Source: Herbidospora mongoliensis (lineage in GTDB: Bacteria; Actinomycetota; Actinomycetes; Streptosporangiales; Streptosporangiaceae). Taken from it: a stretch of 64,000 nt of DNA. Shown piece after piece: positions 16,988-25,397 of the stretch. Each line of letters starts with the position of its first letter. Within the stretch, counting starts at the first letter, position 1. The position numbers and the translations under genes are program-made. Location: NCBI RefSeq assembly GCF_001570545.1, contig NZ_BBXD01000026.1:107252-171251 (forward strand), given 5' to 3'. A model generated the notes under the pieces. The model was not told where the DNA came from. It made no database searches and saw only the letters and a list, made by a program, of their open reading frames with translations.

Positions 16988-17623
16988 TCACCCCTGGTTG
17001 ATGAAGTCGGCCACCTCCTTCGGGTGGCTCAGCATGGGCATGTGACCCGCCGGGACCTCGCCCGTGACCGCGCCAGGAAGGCGTTCGGCGACCATGCCGC
17101 GCATGAAGTCGATGGGGAAGAAGCGGTCTTCCGTGCAGAACAGGAACCGGGCCGGTACGTCGGGCAGGGCCTCCAGCGGCCAGGGCTCGACCATCGGGCC
17201 GCCCGACTGGTCGCGGCCGGAGGCCTGGCCGATCGCGATGCCCTCGGGGTCGACGCCGTTGTAGAAGGTGGCGATCTCGTCGCTCATGTCGACGCCGAGC
17301 GCGGTGAAGCCGCTGGCCTCCCACCACTCGCCGCCCGTCTCCCCGGGCTTGGGGATCATCGCGGTGACGAACACGATCTCGCGGACCGGGACCCGGGCGG
17401 CGATCAGGGGAGCGGTCAGGCCGCCCAGCGAGTGGGCCACCAAGACCATGTCGTCGCGGTCGCCGATGGCCTTGACCGCGACGTCGGCGTATGCGGACAG
17501 GCCCGCCGACTCGTCGCCGGTCGGCAGGTCGAGGGCGATCACCTCGCCGTCGAGCAGGGGCGCGAGCCGGTCCCAGTAACCCGGGCCGGAGCCGCCACCG
17601 GGGATTAGAACGTAAGTACGCAT
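16988..17623 (-). CDS. Alpha/beta hydrolase (esterase-like)
   Basis: 211 residues, complete alpha/beta hydrolase. The oxyanion region is LIPGGGSGPGYWD near the start, the nucleophile elbow is AHSLGG (Ser65), the acid is probably the Asp in CTEDRFFP, and the base the His in AGHMPMLSHP. It resembles the short EstC-like hydrolases. Cytoplasmic, no signal peptide. It diverges from the lyase gene at 17647, with only 23 nt between the two starts. Confidence 0.85.
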   Translation of the reverse strand: MRTYVLIPGGGSGPGYWDRLAPLLDGEVIALDLPTGDESAGLSAYADVAVKAIGDRDDMVLVAHSLGGLTAPLIAARVPVREIVFVTAMIPKPGETGGEWWEASGFTALGVDMSDEIATFYNGVDPEGIAIGQASGRDQSGGPMVEPWPLEALPDVPARFLFCTEDRFFPIDFMRGMVAERLPGAVTGEVPAGHMPMLSHPKEVADFINQG

Positions 17624-17646
17624 ACACCTACCCTAGGCTGAGGCGC

Positions 17647-19329
17647 ATGCTCTCGCGGCGCGCTTTCGTGGCCGGGGCCCTGCTGGCGTCGTCGGGCCGG
17701 TCCGACGACGTGTGGGCGACGCTGGAGCGCAACTGGGCGTCGGTGTCGTCCCGGGGCGAGCCCCGTTCGCCGGAGCACGCGTTGGCCCGGGAGTTCCTGC
17801 GCACCGGCGATCCGGCGGTCGCGCGCGAGGTTCGCGAGGTCGTCGACCGGGCCGTGCGCGAGATCTACCACGCCGGGGCGACCAAGGCCGGGAACTGGTG
17901 GAACTGGGAGATCGGGCTGCCCAGGCGGCTGCTCGACGCCGCGATCCTGATCGGCCACCGTGACGACGACCTGATCGCGGCGGTCGACCACTTCGTGCGG
18001 CCGTGGCGGCTGCAGTTCTACTCGGGCACCAGCACCGGCGCCAACCGCACCGACCTGTGCCTGGTCACCCTGCTCAACGGCATCCTGTCGCGAGACCGGC
18101 GCAGGATCGCGCGGGCCGCCGATGCGCTCTCTCCGGTCTTCCGATACGTCACCGAAGGCGACGGCCTCTACCGCGACGGCAGCTTCATCCAGCATTCGAC
18201 CGTCCCCTACCAGGGCACCTACGGGGCCTCGATGCTGCACGGCATCGGCTCGATCCTCAGAACGCTGCGGGGCACCCCGTGGGAGATCACCGACCCGGCG
18301 CTCCAGAACGTCTTCGACAGCGTCGAACACTCCTTCCTGCCCTTCCTCCATGAGGGACGGATGATGGACCTGGTCAGCGGGCGGGCGATCTCACGGAAGG
18401 CGTCCGGAGACGAGAGAAGAGGCCGGGCCCTCCTCGACGCGATCGACCTGCTCGGCGTGCCGGTCCGTCCACAGCCGATCGGCCACCGCCTCATGCGGGC
18501 GAGCGCCCGCGCGGTCCACCGCCGGCCGACCTGGGTGGCGGCGCTCAGCATGTCCTCCGACCGGATCGCCCACTACGAACACGGCAACGGCGAGAACCTT
18601 CGCGGCTGGCACACCGGCGCCGGAATGCTCTATTGGTGGGGCGAAGGCCACGGCAGCCACTACTCGGGCGACTTCTGGCACACCGTCGACCCCTACCGGC
18701 TCCCCGGCACCACCGTCTCGACCAAGCGCCTCCCCGACGGCGCGGGCGGCGCCTGGGGCGAGAGCTGCCCGCCCGCGACCTGGGTCGGCGGCGCCTCCGA
18801 CGGCACCTACGCCACGGTCGGCCAGCATCTCTTCGGCCTGGAGAGCACCCTGGAGGCCCGCAAGTCGTGGGTCTTCCTCGATGACATGGTGGTCTGCCTG
18901 GGCGCGGGCATCACCTGCCGCGACGGCGTGCCGGTAGAGACGATCATCGACAACCGCCGCACCCGCGCCAAGCTCACCGTGGGAGACGGCTGGGCCCACC
19001 TGGAAGGCCACGGCGGCTACGTCTTCGACGGCTCGCTGCGGGTGAGACAGGACGACTACACCACGCTCTGGCTCGACCACGGCACCGACCCGACCGACGC
19101 GAGCTACTCCTACCTGCTGCTCCCCAACGCCGATGTGGCCACCACGAAACAGGCCCGCGCGACCGTCGTGGCCAACACGCCCGACCACCAGGCGGTCACC
19201 GCGGGCGGCCTGACCGCCGTCAACTTCTGGCGGCCCGGCACGGTCGCGGGCATCACGGTCAGCGAGCCCGCGGCGGTCCTCTACCGGCCGGGACAGACGC
19301 TGATCGCCGAGCCGCAGAAATCTTCTTGA
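17647..19329 (+). CDS. Polysaccharide lyase family 8 (hyaluronate lyase-like)
   Basis: 560 residues. The N-terminus MLSRRAFVAGALLASSG is a short twin-arginine-like export signal. The aromatic substrate patch is GNWWNWEIGLPRRL (83-96). The catalytic triad is recognisable: Asn133 in STGANRTD, His183 in SFIQHSTVPYQG and Tyr192 in QGTYG, with the same 50- and 9-residue spacings as N349, H399 and Y408 of pneumococcal hyaluronate lyase. The protein is shorter than most PL8 enzymes (about 700-800 residues), mainly because the N- and C-terminal parts are compact. TAGGCT ends 7 nt before the ATG with no Shine-Dalgarno, a likely leaderless start. Substrate may be hyaluronan, chondroitin or xanthan. Confidence 0.87.
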   Translation: MLSRRAFVAGALLASSGRSDDVWATLERNWASVSSRGEPRSPEHALAREFLRTGDPAVAREVREVVDRAVREIYHAGATKAGNWWNWEIGLPRRLLDAAILIGHRDDDLIAAVDHFVRPWRLQFYSGTSTGANRTDLCLVTLLNGILSRDRRRIARAADALSPVFRYVTEGDGLYRDGSFIQHSTVPYQGTYGASMLHGIGSILRTLRGTPWEITDPALQNVFDSVEHSFLPFLHEGRMMDLVSGRAISRKASGDERRGRALLDAIDLLGVPVRPQPIGHRLMRASARAVHRRPTWVAALSMSSDRIAHYEHGNGENLRGWHTGAGMLYWWGEGHGSHYSGDFWHTVDPYRLPGTTVSTKRLPDGAGGAWGESCPPATWVGGASDGTYATVGQHLFGLESTLEARKSWVFLDDMVVCLGAGITCRDGVPVETIIDNRRTRAKLTVGDGWAHLEGHGGYVFDGSLRVRQDDYTTLWLDHGTDPTDASYSYLLLPNADVATTKQARATVVANTPDHQAVTAGGLTAVNFWRPGTVAGITVSEPAAVLYRPGQTLIAEPQKSS

Positions 19330-19395
19330 GCCGATGTCGAAATCGCATCCCGCCGGTCGACGCGTCAGTGAGGCCTACCGACAGGGAGAAAACAG

Positions 19396-20169
19396 ATGCT
19401 TCAGGACAAGAACGCGATCATCTACGGCGCCGGCGGCATGATCGGTTCGGCGGTGGCCGAGGAGTTCGCCCGCCAGGGCGCCCGGGTGTTCCTCACCGGA
19501 CGCACCCGCGAGCCCCTCGAAGCCCTCGCCAAGACCATCGACGCCGAGTTCGCCGTGGTCGACGCGTTCGACGAGGTCGCCGTCGACGCCCACGCCGCCG
19601 AGGTGGCCGCGCGGGGCGGCATCGACATCTCGCTCAACCTGGTGCCGCGTGGCGACGTCCAGGGCACGCCGCTGATCGACATGTCCGTCGACGACCTGCT
19701 CAGGCCGGTCGAAAACGGCCTGCGCACCACCTTCATCACCGCGCGAGCCGCCGCCCGCCACATGACCAGGCGGAAGCGGGGCGTGATCCTCACCCTCGAC
19801 AGCGGCAGCGGCTCCGGGGTGAACAGCCCGATGATGGGCGGCACCGGCCCGGCCGACGCCGCCATCGACACCTTCGTCCGCAACCTGGCCTACGAGATCG
19901 GCGCCGACGGCGTGCGGGTGCTGGGCGTCTGGGTGGCCGGCATCCCGGAGACGTTCACCCCCGAGAAGCTGGCCGCCGTCAACCCCGACATAGCCCTCGA
20001 CGAGACGGCCATGAACAGCCTGCTGGAAGGGCTGGCCCAGATGCGGATGCTGAAGCGATCGCCGAGGCTCGCCGAGGTCGCCTCGACGATCGCGTTCCTG
20101 GCCTCCGACCACGCGGCCGGAATCACCGCGTCGTTCGTCAACGTGACCGGAGGGATCTTCCCCAGCTAA
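19396..20169 (+). CDS. SDR-family protein lacking the catalytic Tyr/Lys
   Basis: 257 residues with a classical short-chain dehydrogenase layout. The nucleotide loop is IIYGAGGMIGSAVAEEF at the N-terminus, then SLNLVPRGD, and a C-terminal FLASDHAAGITASFVNVTGG that is typical of SDRs. Where the active-site Ser-(x~13)-Tyr-xxx-Lys should be, the sequence reads LDSGSGSGVNSPMMGGTGPADAAIDTF in two stretches: the serine region is there but neither Tyr nor Lys is. AGGGAGAA lies 7 nt before the ATG. It is therefore either a non-catalytic binder or an enzyme with altered chemistry. Its stop overlaps that of the convergent secreted protein. Confidence 0.85.
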   Translation: MLQDKNAIIYGAGGMIGSAVAEEFARQGARVFLTGRTREPLEALAKTIDAEFAVVDAFDEVAVDAHAAEVAARGGIDISLNLVPRGDVQGTPLIDMSVDDLLRPVENGLRTTFITARAAARHMTRRKRGVILTLDSGSGSGVNSPMMGGTGPADAAIDTFVRNLAYEIGADGVRVLGVWVAGIPETFTPEKLAAVNPDIALDETAMNSLLEGLAQMRMLKRSPRLAEVASTIAFLASDHAAGITASFVNVTGGIFPS

Positions 20170-20636
20170 CGCACCTTCTTGGCCCTGCCGAGCTGCTTGA
20201 TCGTCTTGGGGTTCGCGCCCTTGGGCAGGTCGGCCACGGTGATGGGGCCCTTGCCGTGGTCGACCGACATGTTGGGGGCGCAGAGATTGGTGGTCAGCCG
20301 GCCTTCCCATTTGTAGGCGAACACCAGATAGCGCACGCCACGGGAGAAATGAGTCCCACAGGCCGCCGACTGCGTGTGCGTGCTCACCGTGACCTTGGCC
20401 TTCGGCTTCCCCTTGTACGAGTGGTCGGCCCGGAAGGTGTACACCACCGGCTTCACCGGGTCCCACCGGTCCTTCGGCCGCTTCACCGCCTTGACCGTGC
20501 CGGTGAACACCACAGTCGAATGCTTCAGGTGATAGGGCACCTCCGGGGCCATGCAACTACAGGCATACGACGGGGTCGACCCGAGCACCACGGTGCCCGA
20601 GACGAGTGCGAGAACGATCAGGATTCGACGCCACAT
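20166..20636 (-). CDS. Secreted TIMP/netrin-like (NTR-fold) protein
   Basis: 156 residues from ATG 20636 (an upstream ATG at 20696 in the same frame gives an unusually long n-region). The signal peptide is MWRRILIVLALVSGTVVLG... ending before ACSC. The mature N-terminus CSCMAPEVP followed by HSTVVFTGTVKAV is the hallmark of TIMP/netrin-like domains, where the Cys-x-Cys sits at the processed end. Further cysteines occur in SAACGTHF and NLCAPN. In bacteria such proteins are small exported OB-fold proteins of unknown role. Inhibition of a metalloprotease would be speculation. Confidence 0.72.
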   Translation of the reverse strand: MWRRILIVLALVSGTVVLGSTPSYACSCMAPEVPYHLKHSTVVFTGTVKAVKRPKDRWDPVKPVVYTFRADHSYKGKPKAKVTVSTHTQSAACGTHFSRGVRYLVFAYKWEGRLTTNLCAPNMSVDHGKGPITVADLPKGANPKTIKQLGRAKKVR

Positions 20637-20796
20637 GTCCCTGAAACGGGCCGCAAAGTCGAACGGTTCGGACGAAAAACCACTACGCTTGGCCACCAGT
20701 GAATCCGCCGTGTGTCCGCGGGCCTTTTCTCATGTCAATGGGGTGGCTACGTGTCCGGGCACGGCGTTGAGTTCTCGCTCCCTGATGTGCCGCGTG

Positions 20797-20842
20797 GTGC
20801 CCTCATGCCCGAGGGCACGACTGAACGCGTGCCCTCAGGGCA
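20797..20842 (+). promoter_or_regulatory. Leader with mutually exclusive hairpins before the GAF-ANTAR gene
   Basis: Four complementary segments lie in a row: GTGCCCTC (20797-20804), GAGGGCAC (20811-20818), GTGCCCTC (20829-20836) and AGGGCA (20837-20842). Segment 2 can pair perfectly with segment 1 (8 bp, 6-nt loop ATGCCC) or with segment 3 (8 bp, 10-nt loop), and segment 3 can alternatively fold back on segment 4. This is the layout of an attenuator or anti-terminator. ANTAR proteins bind paired stem-loops in RNA, so autoregulation is possible, although the 6-nt loop does not show the A1/G4 pattern I recall for ANTAR targets. Confidence 0.55.
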
Positions 20843-20914
20843 GGTGAGATGACCACGAAATCACCTCTCCCCGACCGCGCCGGCGCACAGGTGAGGTTCA
20901 CGGGAGGATACGGA

Positions 20915-21634
20915 ATGACCCATATCGATCCGGAAGCGCTCGTCGCGAGCCTGCGACGACTGCAGAAGGCCGCTCCGGCGACCGGGATCGTGTACCACCT
21001 TCAGCGGATCGTGCAGGTCGTCGACCGGATCTTCGGATATTCCGGGGCCGGTCTGATGTTCGCCGACCCCGATCGCACCCTGCGATACCTGTTCGCCACC
21101 GACGAGGCCGGCCGCAGTCTCGAACACGCTCAGGCGACCGTGATGGCCGGGCCCTGCGTGGCCTCCTACATCACCGACAGCGCCGTGACCACGTTCGACG
21201 TCCGCAAGGACGACCGCTGGCCCGACCTCGCGGCGCTGCTGCACCCCGACGTGCGGGCGGTAGCGGGGGTTCCGGTGCGTCTCGGCGGCGAACCCGTCGG
21301 CACGCTGAACGTCTACCAGGACACCACCCACGACTGGGAGGAATCCGACACAGAGGCGCTGCACGCCTACGCCCACGTGATCGAGCAGGTCATCGCCGCG
21401 GCGGTGGAGGCGGATGAGAAGTCTCAGCTCGCCGACCAGCTGCAATACGCGCTCGACTACCGCGTGGTCATCGAAAGGGCCGTCGGCTATCTGATGGGCA
21501 AGCACGACCTGACCGCCAGCCAGGCCTTCACCGGCCTGCGCAAGCAGGCCAGGGACAGCCGCCGCAGGGTCGCCGACCTGGCCGCCGAACTACTCGGAGA
21601 GCAGGGCCGTGGAGATCCGGACCACGCGATCTGA
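20915..21634 (+). CDS. GAF-ANTAR response regulator (RNA-binding antiterminator type)
   Basis: 239 residues from ATG 20915, which has GGGAGG 7 nt upstream; an earlier ATG at 20849 in the same frame has a weaker site. A GAF sensor domain covers about 20-165 (GLMFADPDRTLRYLFATDE, MAGPCVASYITDSAV, GVPVRLGGEPVGTLNVY). A short coiled linker leads to an ANTAR domain at about 175-230 (ALDYRVVIERAVGYLMG, ASQAFTGLRKQARDSRRRV), the RNA-binding module of AmiR/NasR antiterminators. It would link a small-molecule or redox signal to transcript elongation. The STAS gene overlaps its 3' end by 26 nt. Confidence 0.9.
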   Translation: MTHIDPEALVASLRRLQKAAPATGIVYHLQRIVQVVDRIFGYSGAGLMFADPDRTLRYLFATDEAGRSLEHAQATVMAGPCVASYITDSAVTTFDVRKDDRWPDLAALLHPDVRAVAGVPVRLGGEPVGTLNVYQDTTHDWEESDTEALHAYAHVIEQVIAAAVEADEKSQLADQLQYALDYRVVIERAVGYLMGKHDLTASQAFTGLRKQARDSRRRVADLAAELLGEQGRGDPDHAI

Positions 21635-22061
21635 CGGCCCGTTTGGGATTAATGTGACGATCACTCTCAGAGGCGATCTCGACGTCTTCGGCGCCGTGGA
21701 GCTCCGCCGCGCCGTCTGGCGGGCCGGGCGGGCCGCGCATCTGCGGCTCGACCTGGCTCTGGTGACGTTCATCGACGTCGCGGGCGCCCGGACACTGCTC
21801 TGGGCGTACCGCAGGGCCTTCGGGCGGGTGTCGATCGTGAACCCGCCCGGCGAGGTTCTGCGATTGCTGCGCCTCCTGGAATTCGACCGGTACCTGGGAG
21901 TGGATACGCTGGCCGGTGATGTCGTACCGAATGCTCTTCACGTGGGTCCTGCGCCGCACCGACGCGGAGAAGATCCACCATTTGACGATCAGACTGCTGG
22001 CGACCCTGTCGGTCCTGCCGGTCGTGAAGCGGATCCTCCACGCCTGGCTGGCCCCGCGTGA
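21609..22061 (+). CDS. STAS-domain protein (anti-anti-sigma-like)
   Basis: 150 residues, GTG start at 21609 inside the preceding gene. Residues 1-100 form a STAS domain: VTITLRGDLDVFGAVELRRAVW, then LRLDLALVTFIDVAGARTLL, where the residue after FIDVAG is Ala rather than the Ser/Thr that kinases such as RsbW phosphorylate. The C-terminal 45 residues are polar, proline-rich, and encoded where the frame runs 146 nt into pyrD. It may partner the GAF-ANTAR regulator or an anti-sigma kinase elsewhere. The missing phospho-acceptor suggests a constitutive or non-classical role. Confidence 0.75.
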   Translation: MEIRTTRSDGPFGINVTITLRGDLDVFGAVELRRAVWRAGRAAHLRLDLALVTFIDVAGARTLLWAYRRAFGRVSIVNPPGEVLRLLRLLEFDRYLGVDTLAGDVVPNALHVGPAPHRRGEDPPFDDQTAGDPVGPAGREADPPRLAGPA

Positions 22062-22983
22062 CGAATCGCTGCGGGTGCGGGCGTTCGGGGTCCACTTCCC
22101 CTCGCCGTTCGGGCTCGCGGCCGGGTTCGACAAGAACGCCGAGTGCGTCCCTGCGCTGGCCGCGCTCGGGTTCGGCCACGTCGAGGTCGGCACGATCACC
22201 GCGCACGCCCAGCCCGGCAACGCCCGGCCCCGGCTGTTCCGCCTGGTCCCCGACCACGCGATCATCAACCGGATGGGCTTCAACAACGAGGGCGCCAAAG
22301 CGGCCGCCCGCCGGTTGAAGCGGGTCCGCGGCGTGCCCGTGGTCGTCGGGGTGAACATCGGCAAGACCAAGGTCGTCCCCGAAGAGGAGGCGGCCCGCGA
22401 CTACGTCGCCAGCGCGAAGATCCTCTCCGGGCTGGCCGACTACCTGGTCGTGAACGTCTCCTCGCCCAACACCCCGGGCCTGCGCAACCTCCAGGCGGTC
22501 GACCTGCTGCGCCCGCTGCTGACCGAGGTCAAGACGGTCGCGGGCCGCACCCCGCTGCTGGTGAAGATCGCCCCCGACCTGGCCGACGAGGACATCGACG
22601 AGCTCGCCGAACTCGCCGCCGAACTGGGCCTGGCCGGGATCATCGCGACCAACACCACGATCAGCCGCGCCGGCGTCTCCAGCACCGAAACGGGCGGCCT
22701 GTCCGGCCGCCCGCTGAAAGACCGTTCGCTCGACGTGTTGCGCCGCCTCCACGCCAAGGTCGGCGACCGCCTGGTGATCGTGTCCGTCGGCGGCGTGGAA
22801 GACGTCGACGACGTCTGGGAGCGCCTGCTGGCCGGGGCGACCCTCGTCCAGGGCTACACCGGCCTGATCTACGGCGGCCCGCTGTGGGCCTCGACCATCA
22901 ACCGGCAGCTGTCCCGCCGGTTGAAGCGCCACGGCCTCTCTTCGGTGAGCGACCTACATGCTCGGGCGGGTCGAGTCGGCTGA
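21919..22983 (+). CDS. pyrD: Dihydroorotate dehydrogenase, quinone-dependent (class 2)
   Basis: About 354 residues. It oxidises dihydroorotate to orotate in pyrimidine synthesis and passes electrons to quinone at the membrane. The class 2 marks are the N-terminal membrane-associating helices (LTIRLLATLSVLPVVKRIL), PSPFGLAAGFDKNAE, INRMGFNNEGA, the catalytic serine in NVSSPNTPGLR, the FMN region ATNTTISR and GYTGLIYGGP. The start is ATG 21919 or the GTG just before it; both fall inside the STAS frame. It is isolated from other pyr genes. The 3' end overlaps the convergent GH20 gene by 30 nt. Confidence 0.93.
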   Translation: MSYRMLFTWVLRRTDAEKIHHLTIRLLATLSVLPVVKRILHAWLAPRDESLRVRAFGVHFPSPFGLAAGFDKNAECVPALAALGFGHVEVGTITAHAQPGNARPRLFRLVPDHAIINRMGFNNEGAKAAARRLKRVRGVPVVVGVNIGKTKVVPEEEAARDYVASAKILSGLADYLVVNVSSPNTPGLRNLQAVDLLRPLLTEVKTVAGRTPLLVKIAPDLADEDIDELAELAAELGLAGIIATNTTISRAGVSSTETGGLSGRPLKDRSLDVLRRLHAKVGDRLVIVSVGGVEDVDDVWERLLAGATLVQGYTGLIYGGPLWASTINRQLSRRLKRHGLSSVSDLHARAGRVG

Positions 22984-24483
22984 CAGCGTCAGCTCGTCGA
23001 GGTGCCGCATGACCGCGATCACATCCATGCGCCCCGGACTGTGCGGCCGTGAGCGCTGCCAGGGCCTCGGCCCGTCGAGCGGGCGGTAGTTGACCCCCAC
23101 GGCGTCCAGGCGCCTGAGATGGCGTTCCAGGCGGCCGGAGAAGTCAGCTGAGGCGGGGCGGCCGGTCCAGGCGATCTCGGCCATGGCGCACCCGCGGGGC
23201 CAGGCCTTGTAGTCGAGGGTGCGGCCGTCGGGGATGTACTCCGACCAGAGCTGGAACTGGGCGCCCAAAACCCTCTCCGTGGAGACGTCGAACGCGGCGA
23301 CGTCTCCCATGGTGATCGTCTCGCCCAGGGCGGCCGGCTCCTCGGCCGACGCGGCCTCCGCGTAGTCGAAGTAGAGCGGGAACACCGGCGTCAGAACCAC
23401 GTCGTGGCCCGCCGAGATGGCCCGTTTGGCGACGTTCATACCGCGCCAGGGCATCACGATCGTGTCCTGGCGGAGCATGCCGCTGACGAACGCCTCGTCC
23501 CACACGACCGCCCGGCTGCCGCGTTCGGCCAGCAGGTCGGCCAACTGGCGCAGGAACCAGGCGTGCAGATCGCCCGGCGTCGCGAGCTGCCGGTCGCGCT
23601 GGAACTCGGTGATCGCGGGGGAGGCGGCCCAGGCGTCTAGGACGCACTCGTCGCCGCCGATGTGGAAGAACGGGGTCTCCCCGAGAGCGCCGATGATCTC
23701 GTCGAAGACGGTGGCCAGGAACTCGATCGTTTTGGGCAGCGGCGACAGGATCGCGGGGGAGATGCCCCAGCGCTCCAGCACCCGGTGACTCTCCGACGGG
23801 TCGGCGCCGAACTCGGGGTAGGCGGCCAGGATCGCCGACGCGTGGCCCGGCACGTCGATCTCCGGCACCACCGTGACGGCGCGCTTGCGGGCGTAGGCCG
23901 CGATCTCGGTCAGATCGTCGAGTGTGTAGAAGCCGCCGTGCGGGGTCTCGTCGTAGGCCTCCGGCTCGCCCTTGCGTGAGGTGATCGTGCGGGCCCGGTG
24001 TGACCCGATCTCGTGCAGGCGCGGGTAGGCCTTGGATTCGACCCGCCAGCCCTGGTCGTCGGCCAGGTGGAGGTGCAGCCGGTTCAGCTTGTGCATCGCC
24101 AGCAGGTCGATCATCCGCAGCACTTCGTGCTTGGGCAGGAAATGGCGGGACACGTCCATATGCGCCCCGCGCCAGGAGAGGGCCGGGGCGTCGGTGATCC
24201 GGACACACGGCACTTCATATTGCTCGAAGCCGGAGACCGCTGCCCGGAAGGCGCTCGCGGGAAGCAGCTGGCGCAGGGTCTGCGTCGCGTAGAAGGCGCC
24301 CGAGGCGTCACCCGCGACGATCTCGACTCCAGCGCCCGTCACGGTGAGGGTGTAGGCCTCGGGGGCGACGTGGTGACGTACCGAAACCGGATCTTCCCCG
24401 AAACCGGGCGTCAGCGTGCGGACGCCCGGGAGAGGTTCGACGGACCGGGGGGCAGGCAGGAAGTCGTGCATGCCCCTGATCAT
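22954..24483 (-). CDS. Beta-N-acetylhexosaminidase (GH20)
   Basis: 509 residues. Residues 1-120 resemble the small GH20b domain (GAFYATQTLRQLLP). The catalytic barrel begins at LSWRGAHMDVSRHFLPKHE and includes LHLHLADDQGWRVESKAYP, the catalytic Asp-Glu pair in FFHIGGDECVLDAW (around 272-280) and the tryptophan-rich active-site end. It releases terminal GlcNAc or GalNAc from chitooligosaccharides, glycans or cell-wall fragments using the substrate acetamido group. No signal peptide is visible, so it may act on imported sugars. It follows the amidase gene on the same strand with a 3-nt gap, and a LacI regulator lies just upstream of the amidase. Confidence 0.9.
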   Translation of the reverse strand: MIRGMHDFLPAPRSVEPLPGVRTLTPGFGEDPVSVRHHVAPEAYTLTVTGAGVEIVAGDASGAFYATQTLRQLLPASAFRAAVSGFEQYEVPCVRITDAPALSWRGAHMDVSRHFLPKHEVLRMIDLLAMHKLNRLHLHLADDQGWRVESKAYPRLHEIGSHRARTITSRKGEPEAYDETPHGGFYTLDDLTEIAAYARKRAVTVVPEIDVPGHASAILAAYPEFGADPSESHRVLERWGISPAILSPLPKTIEFLATVFDEIIGALGETPFFHIGGDECVLDAWAASPAITEFQRDRQLATPGDLHAWFLRQLADLLAERGSRAVVWDEAFVSGMLRQDTIVMPWRGMNVAKRAISAGHDVVLTPVFPLYFDYAEAASAEEPAALGETITMGDVAAFDVSTERVLGAQFQLWSEYIPDGRTLDYKAWPRGCAMAEIAWTGRPASADFSGRLERHLRRLDAVGVNYRPLDGPRPWQRSRPHSPGRMDVIAVMRHLDELTLSADSTRPSM

Positions 24484-24486
24484 GGA

Positions 24487-25302
24487 TTACTTGAGGTAGG
24501 TCTGGAAGCTGCTCGCGAGCGCTTCGGCGAGGTCCTGCCGCCACGACGAGCTCTTCAGCTTGGCCGCGTCGCCGGCGTTGCGCATGTTCCCCGACTCGAT
24601 GAAGATCTTCGGCACCGTCGACAGGTTGAGCCCGCCCAGGTCGCTGCGGTAGTCGAGCGCGTTCTTGCCGATGTAGTTGGCGTAGGGCATGCCGGTCTGC
24701 TTCTTCACGGCGTTACGCACGGTGAGACCGAGCTTGGCCGACTTGGCGACCGCCGGGTCGACTGGGCCGTTGATCTTCTTCGGCATGATCACGTGGAAGC
24801 CGTGGCTGGTGGAGGCGGCCCCGTCGGCGTGGATCGAGATCGCCAGATCGGCCTTGGCCTTGTTCCCGATCGCGGCGCGCTCGGTGATGCACGGCCCGAC
24901 GCTCGTGTTGTCCTTGCGGGTGAACTTGACCGTGGCGCCGTCGGCCTTCAGCAGCTTGGCCAGCCGCTGCGAGACGTCCCAGGTGAAGGCCGCCTCGGAG
25001 TAACCGTCGTTGGTCGCGGTGCCGGTGGTGTCGCAGGCCTTCTTCTGGGTCAGCACGTCGACCTGCTTGTTGATCAGGTCGGGACGCTTGTAGTTACCGC
25101 CGTTGTGCCCCGGGTCGATCACGATGACCTTGCCCGCGAGAGGCTTCGCAGGAGCCTGCGCTGGCGCGGCGACCGCTTCAGAGGTGCTCTTCGAAACAGC
25201 GGCCGGGGCGGACTCGGCACCTGCGGCCGCCCCGCCACCGCACGCGGCGGTTCCCAGGCCGAGCACGGCCAGAGCGGCGGCGAGCGCCGGACGAGTCTTC
25301 AT
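24487..25302 (-). CDS. N-acetylmuramoyl-L-alanine amidase, lipoprotein
   Basis: 271 residues from ATG 25302, with GAGAGG upstream. The signal ends in a lipobox, LGLGTAAC, followed by a Gly/Ala-rich linker, so the enzyme is membrane-anchored on the outside. The amidase_3 fold is shown by KVIVIDPGHNGGN (first zinc His), SEAAFTWDVSQRLAK (Glu ligand), LAISIHADGA (second His) and IFIESGNMRN (catalytic Glu). It cleaves the bond between muramic acid and the stem peptide during wall turnover. It is followed directly by the hexosaminidase, which would suit muropeptide or GlcNAc recycling. Confidence 0.9.
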   Translation of the reverse strand: MKTRPALAAALAVLGLGTAACGGGAAAGAESAPAAVSKSTSEAVAAPAQAPAKPLAGKVIVIDPGHNGGNYKRPDLINKQVDVLTQKKACDTTGTATNDGYSEAAFTWDVSQRLAKLLKADGATVKFTRKDNTSVGPCITERAAIGNKAKADLAISIHADGAASTSHGFHVIMPKKINGPVDPAVAKSAKLGLTVRNAVKKQTGMPYANYIGKNALDYRSDLGGLNLSTVPKIFIESGNMRNAGDAAKLKSSSWRQDLAEALASSFQTYLK

Positions 25303-25397
25303 CACGGTGGTTCCTCTCGCAGGCGGGCACTTACAAACACCCAACCTACGCGTTCCCCTGCCGTGACCTGGCCGTTATGTGAGTAAAGGATGGATTG

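Noticed and set aside
20849..20914. Earlier ATG for the GAF-ANTAR protein
   Set aside because: In frame but with a weaker ribosome site than GGGAGG before 20915; kept only as an alternative start.
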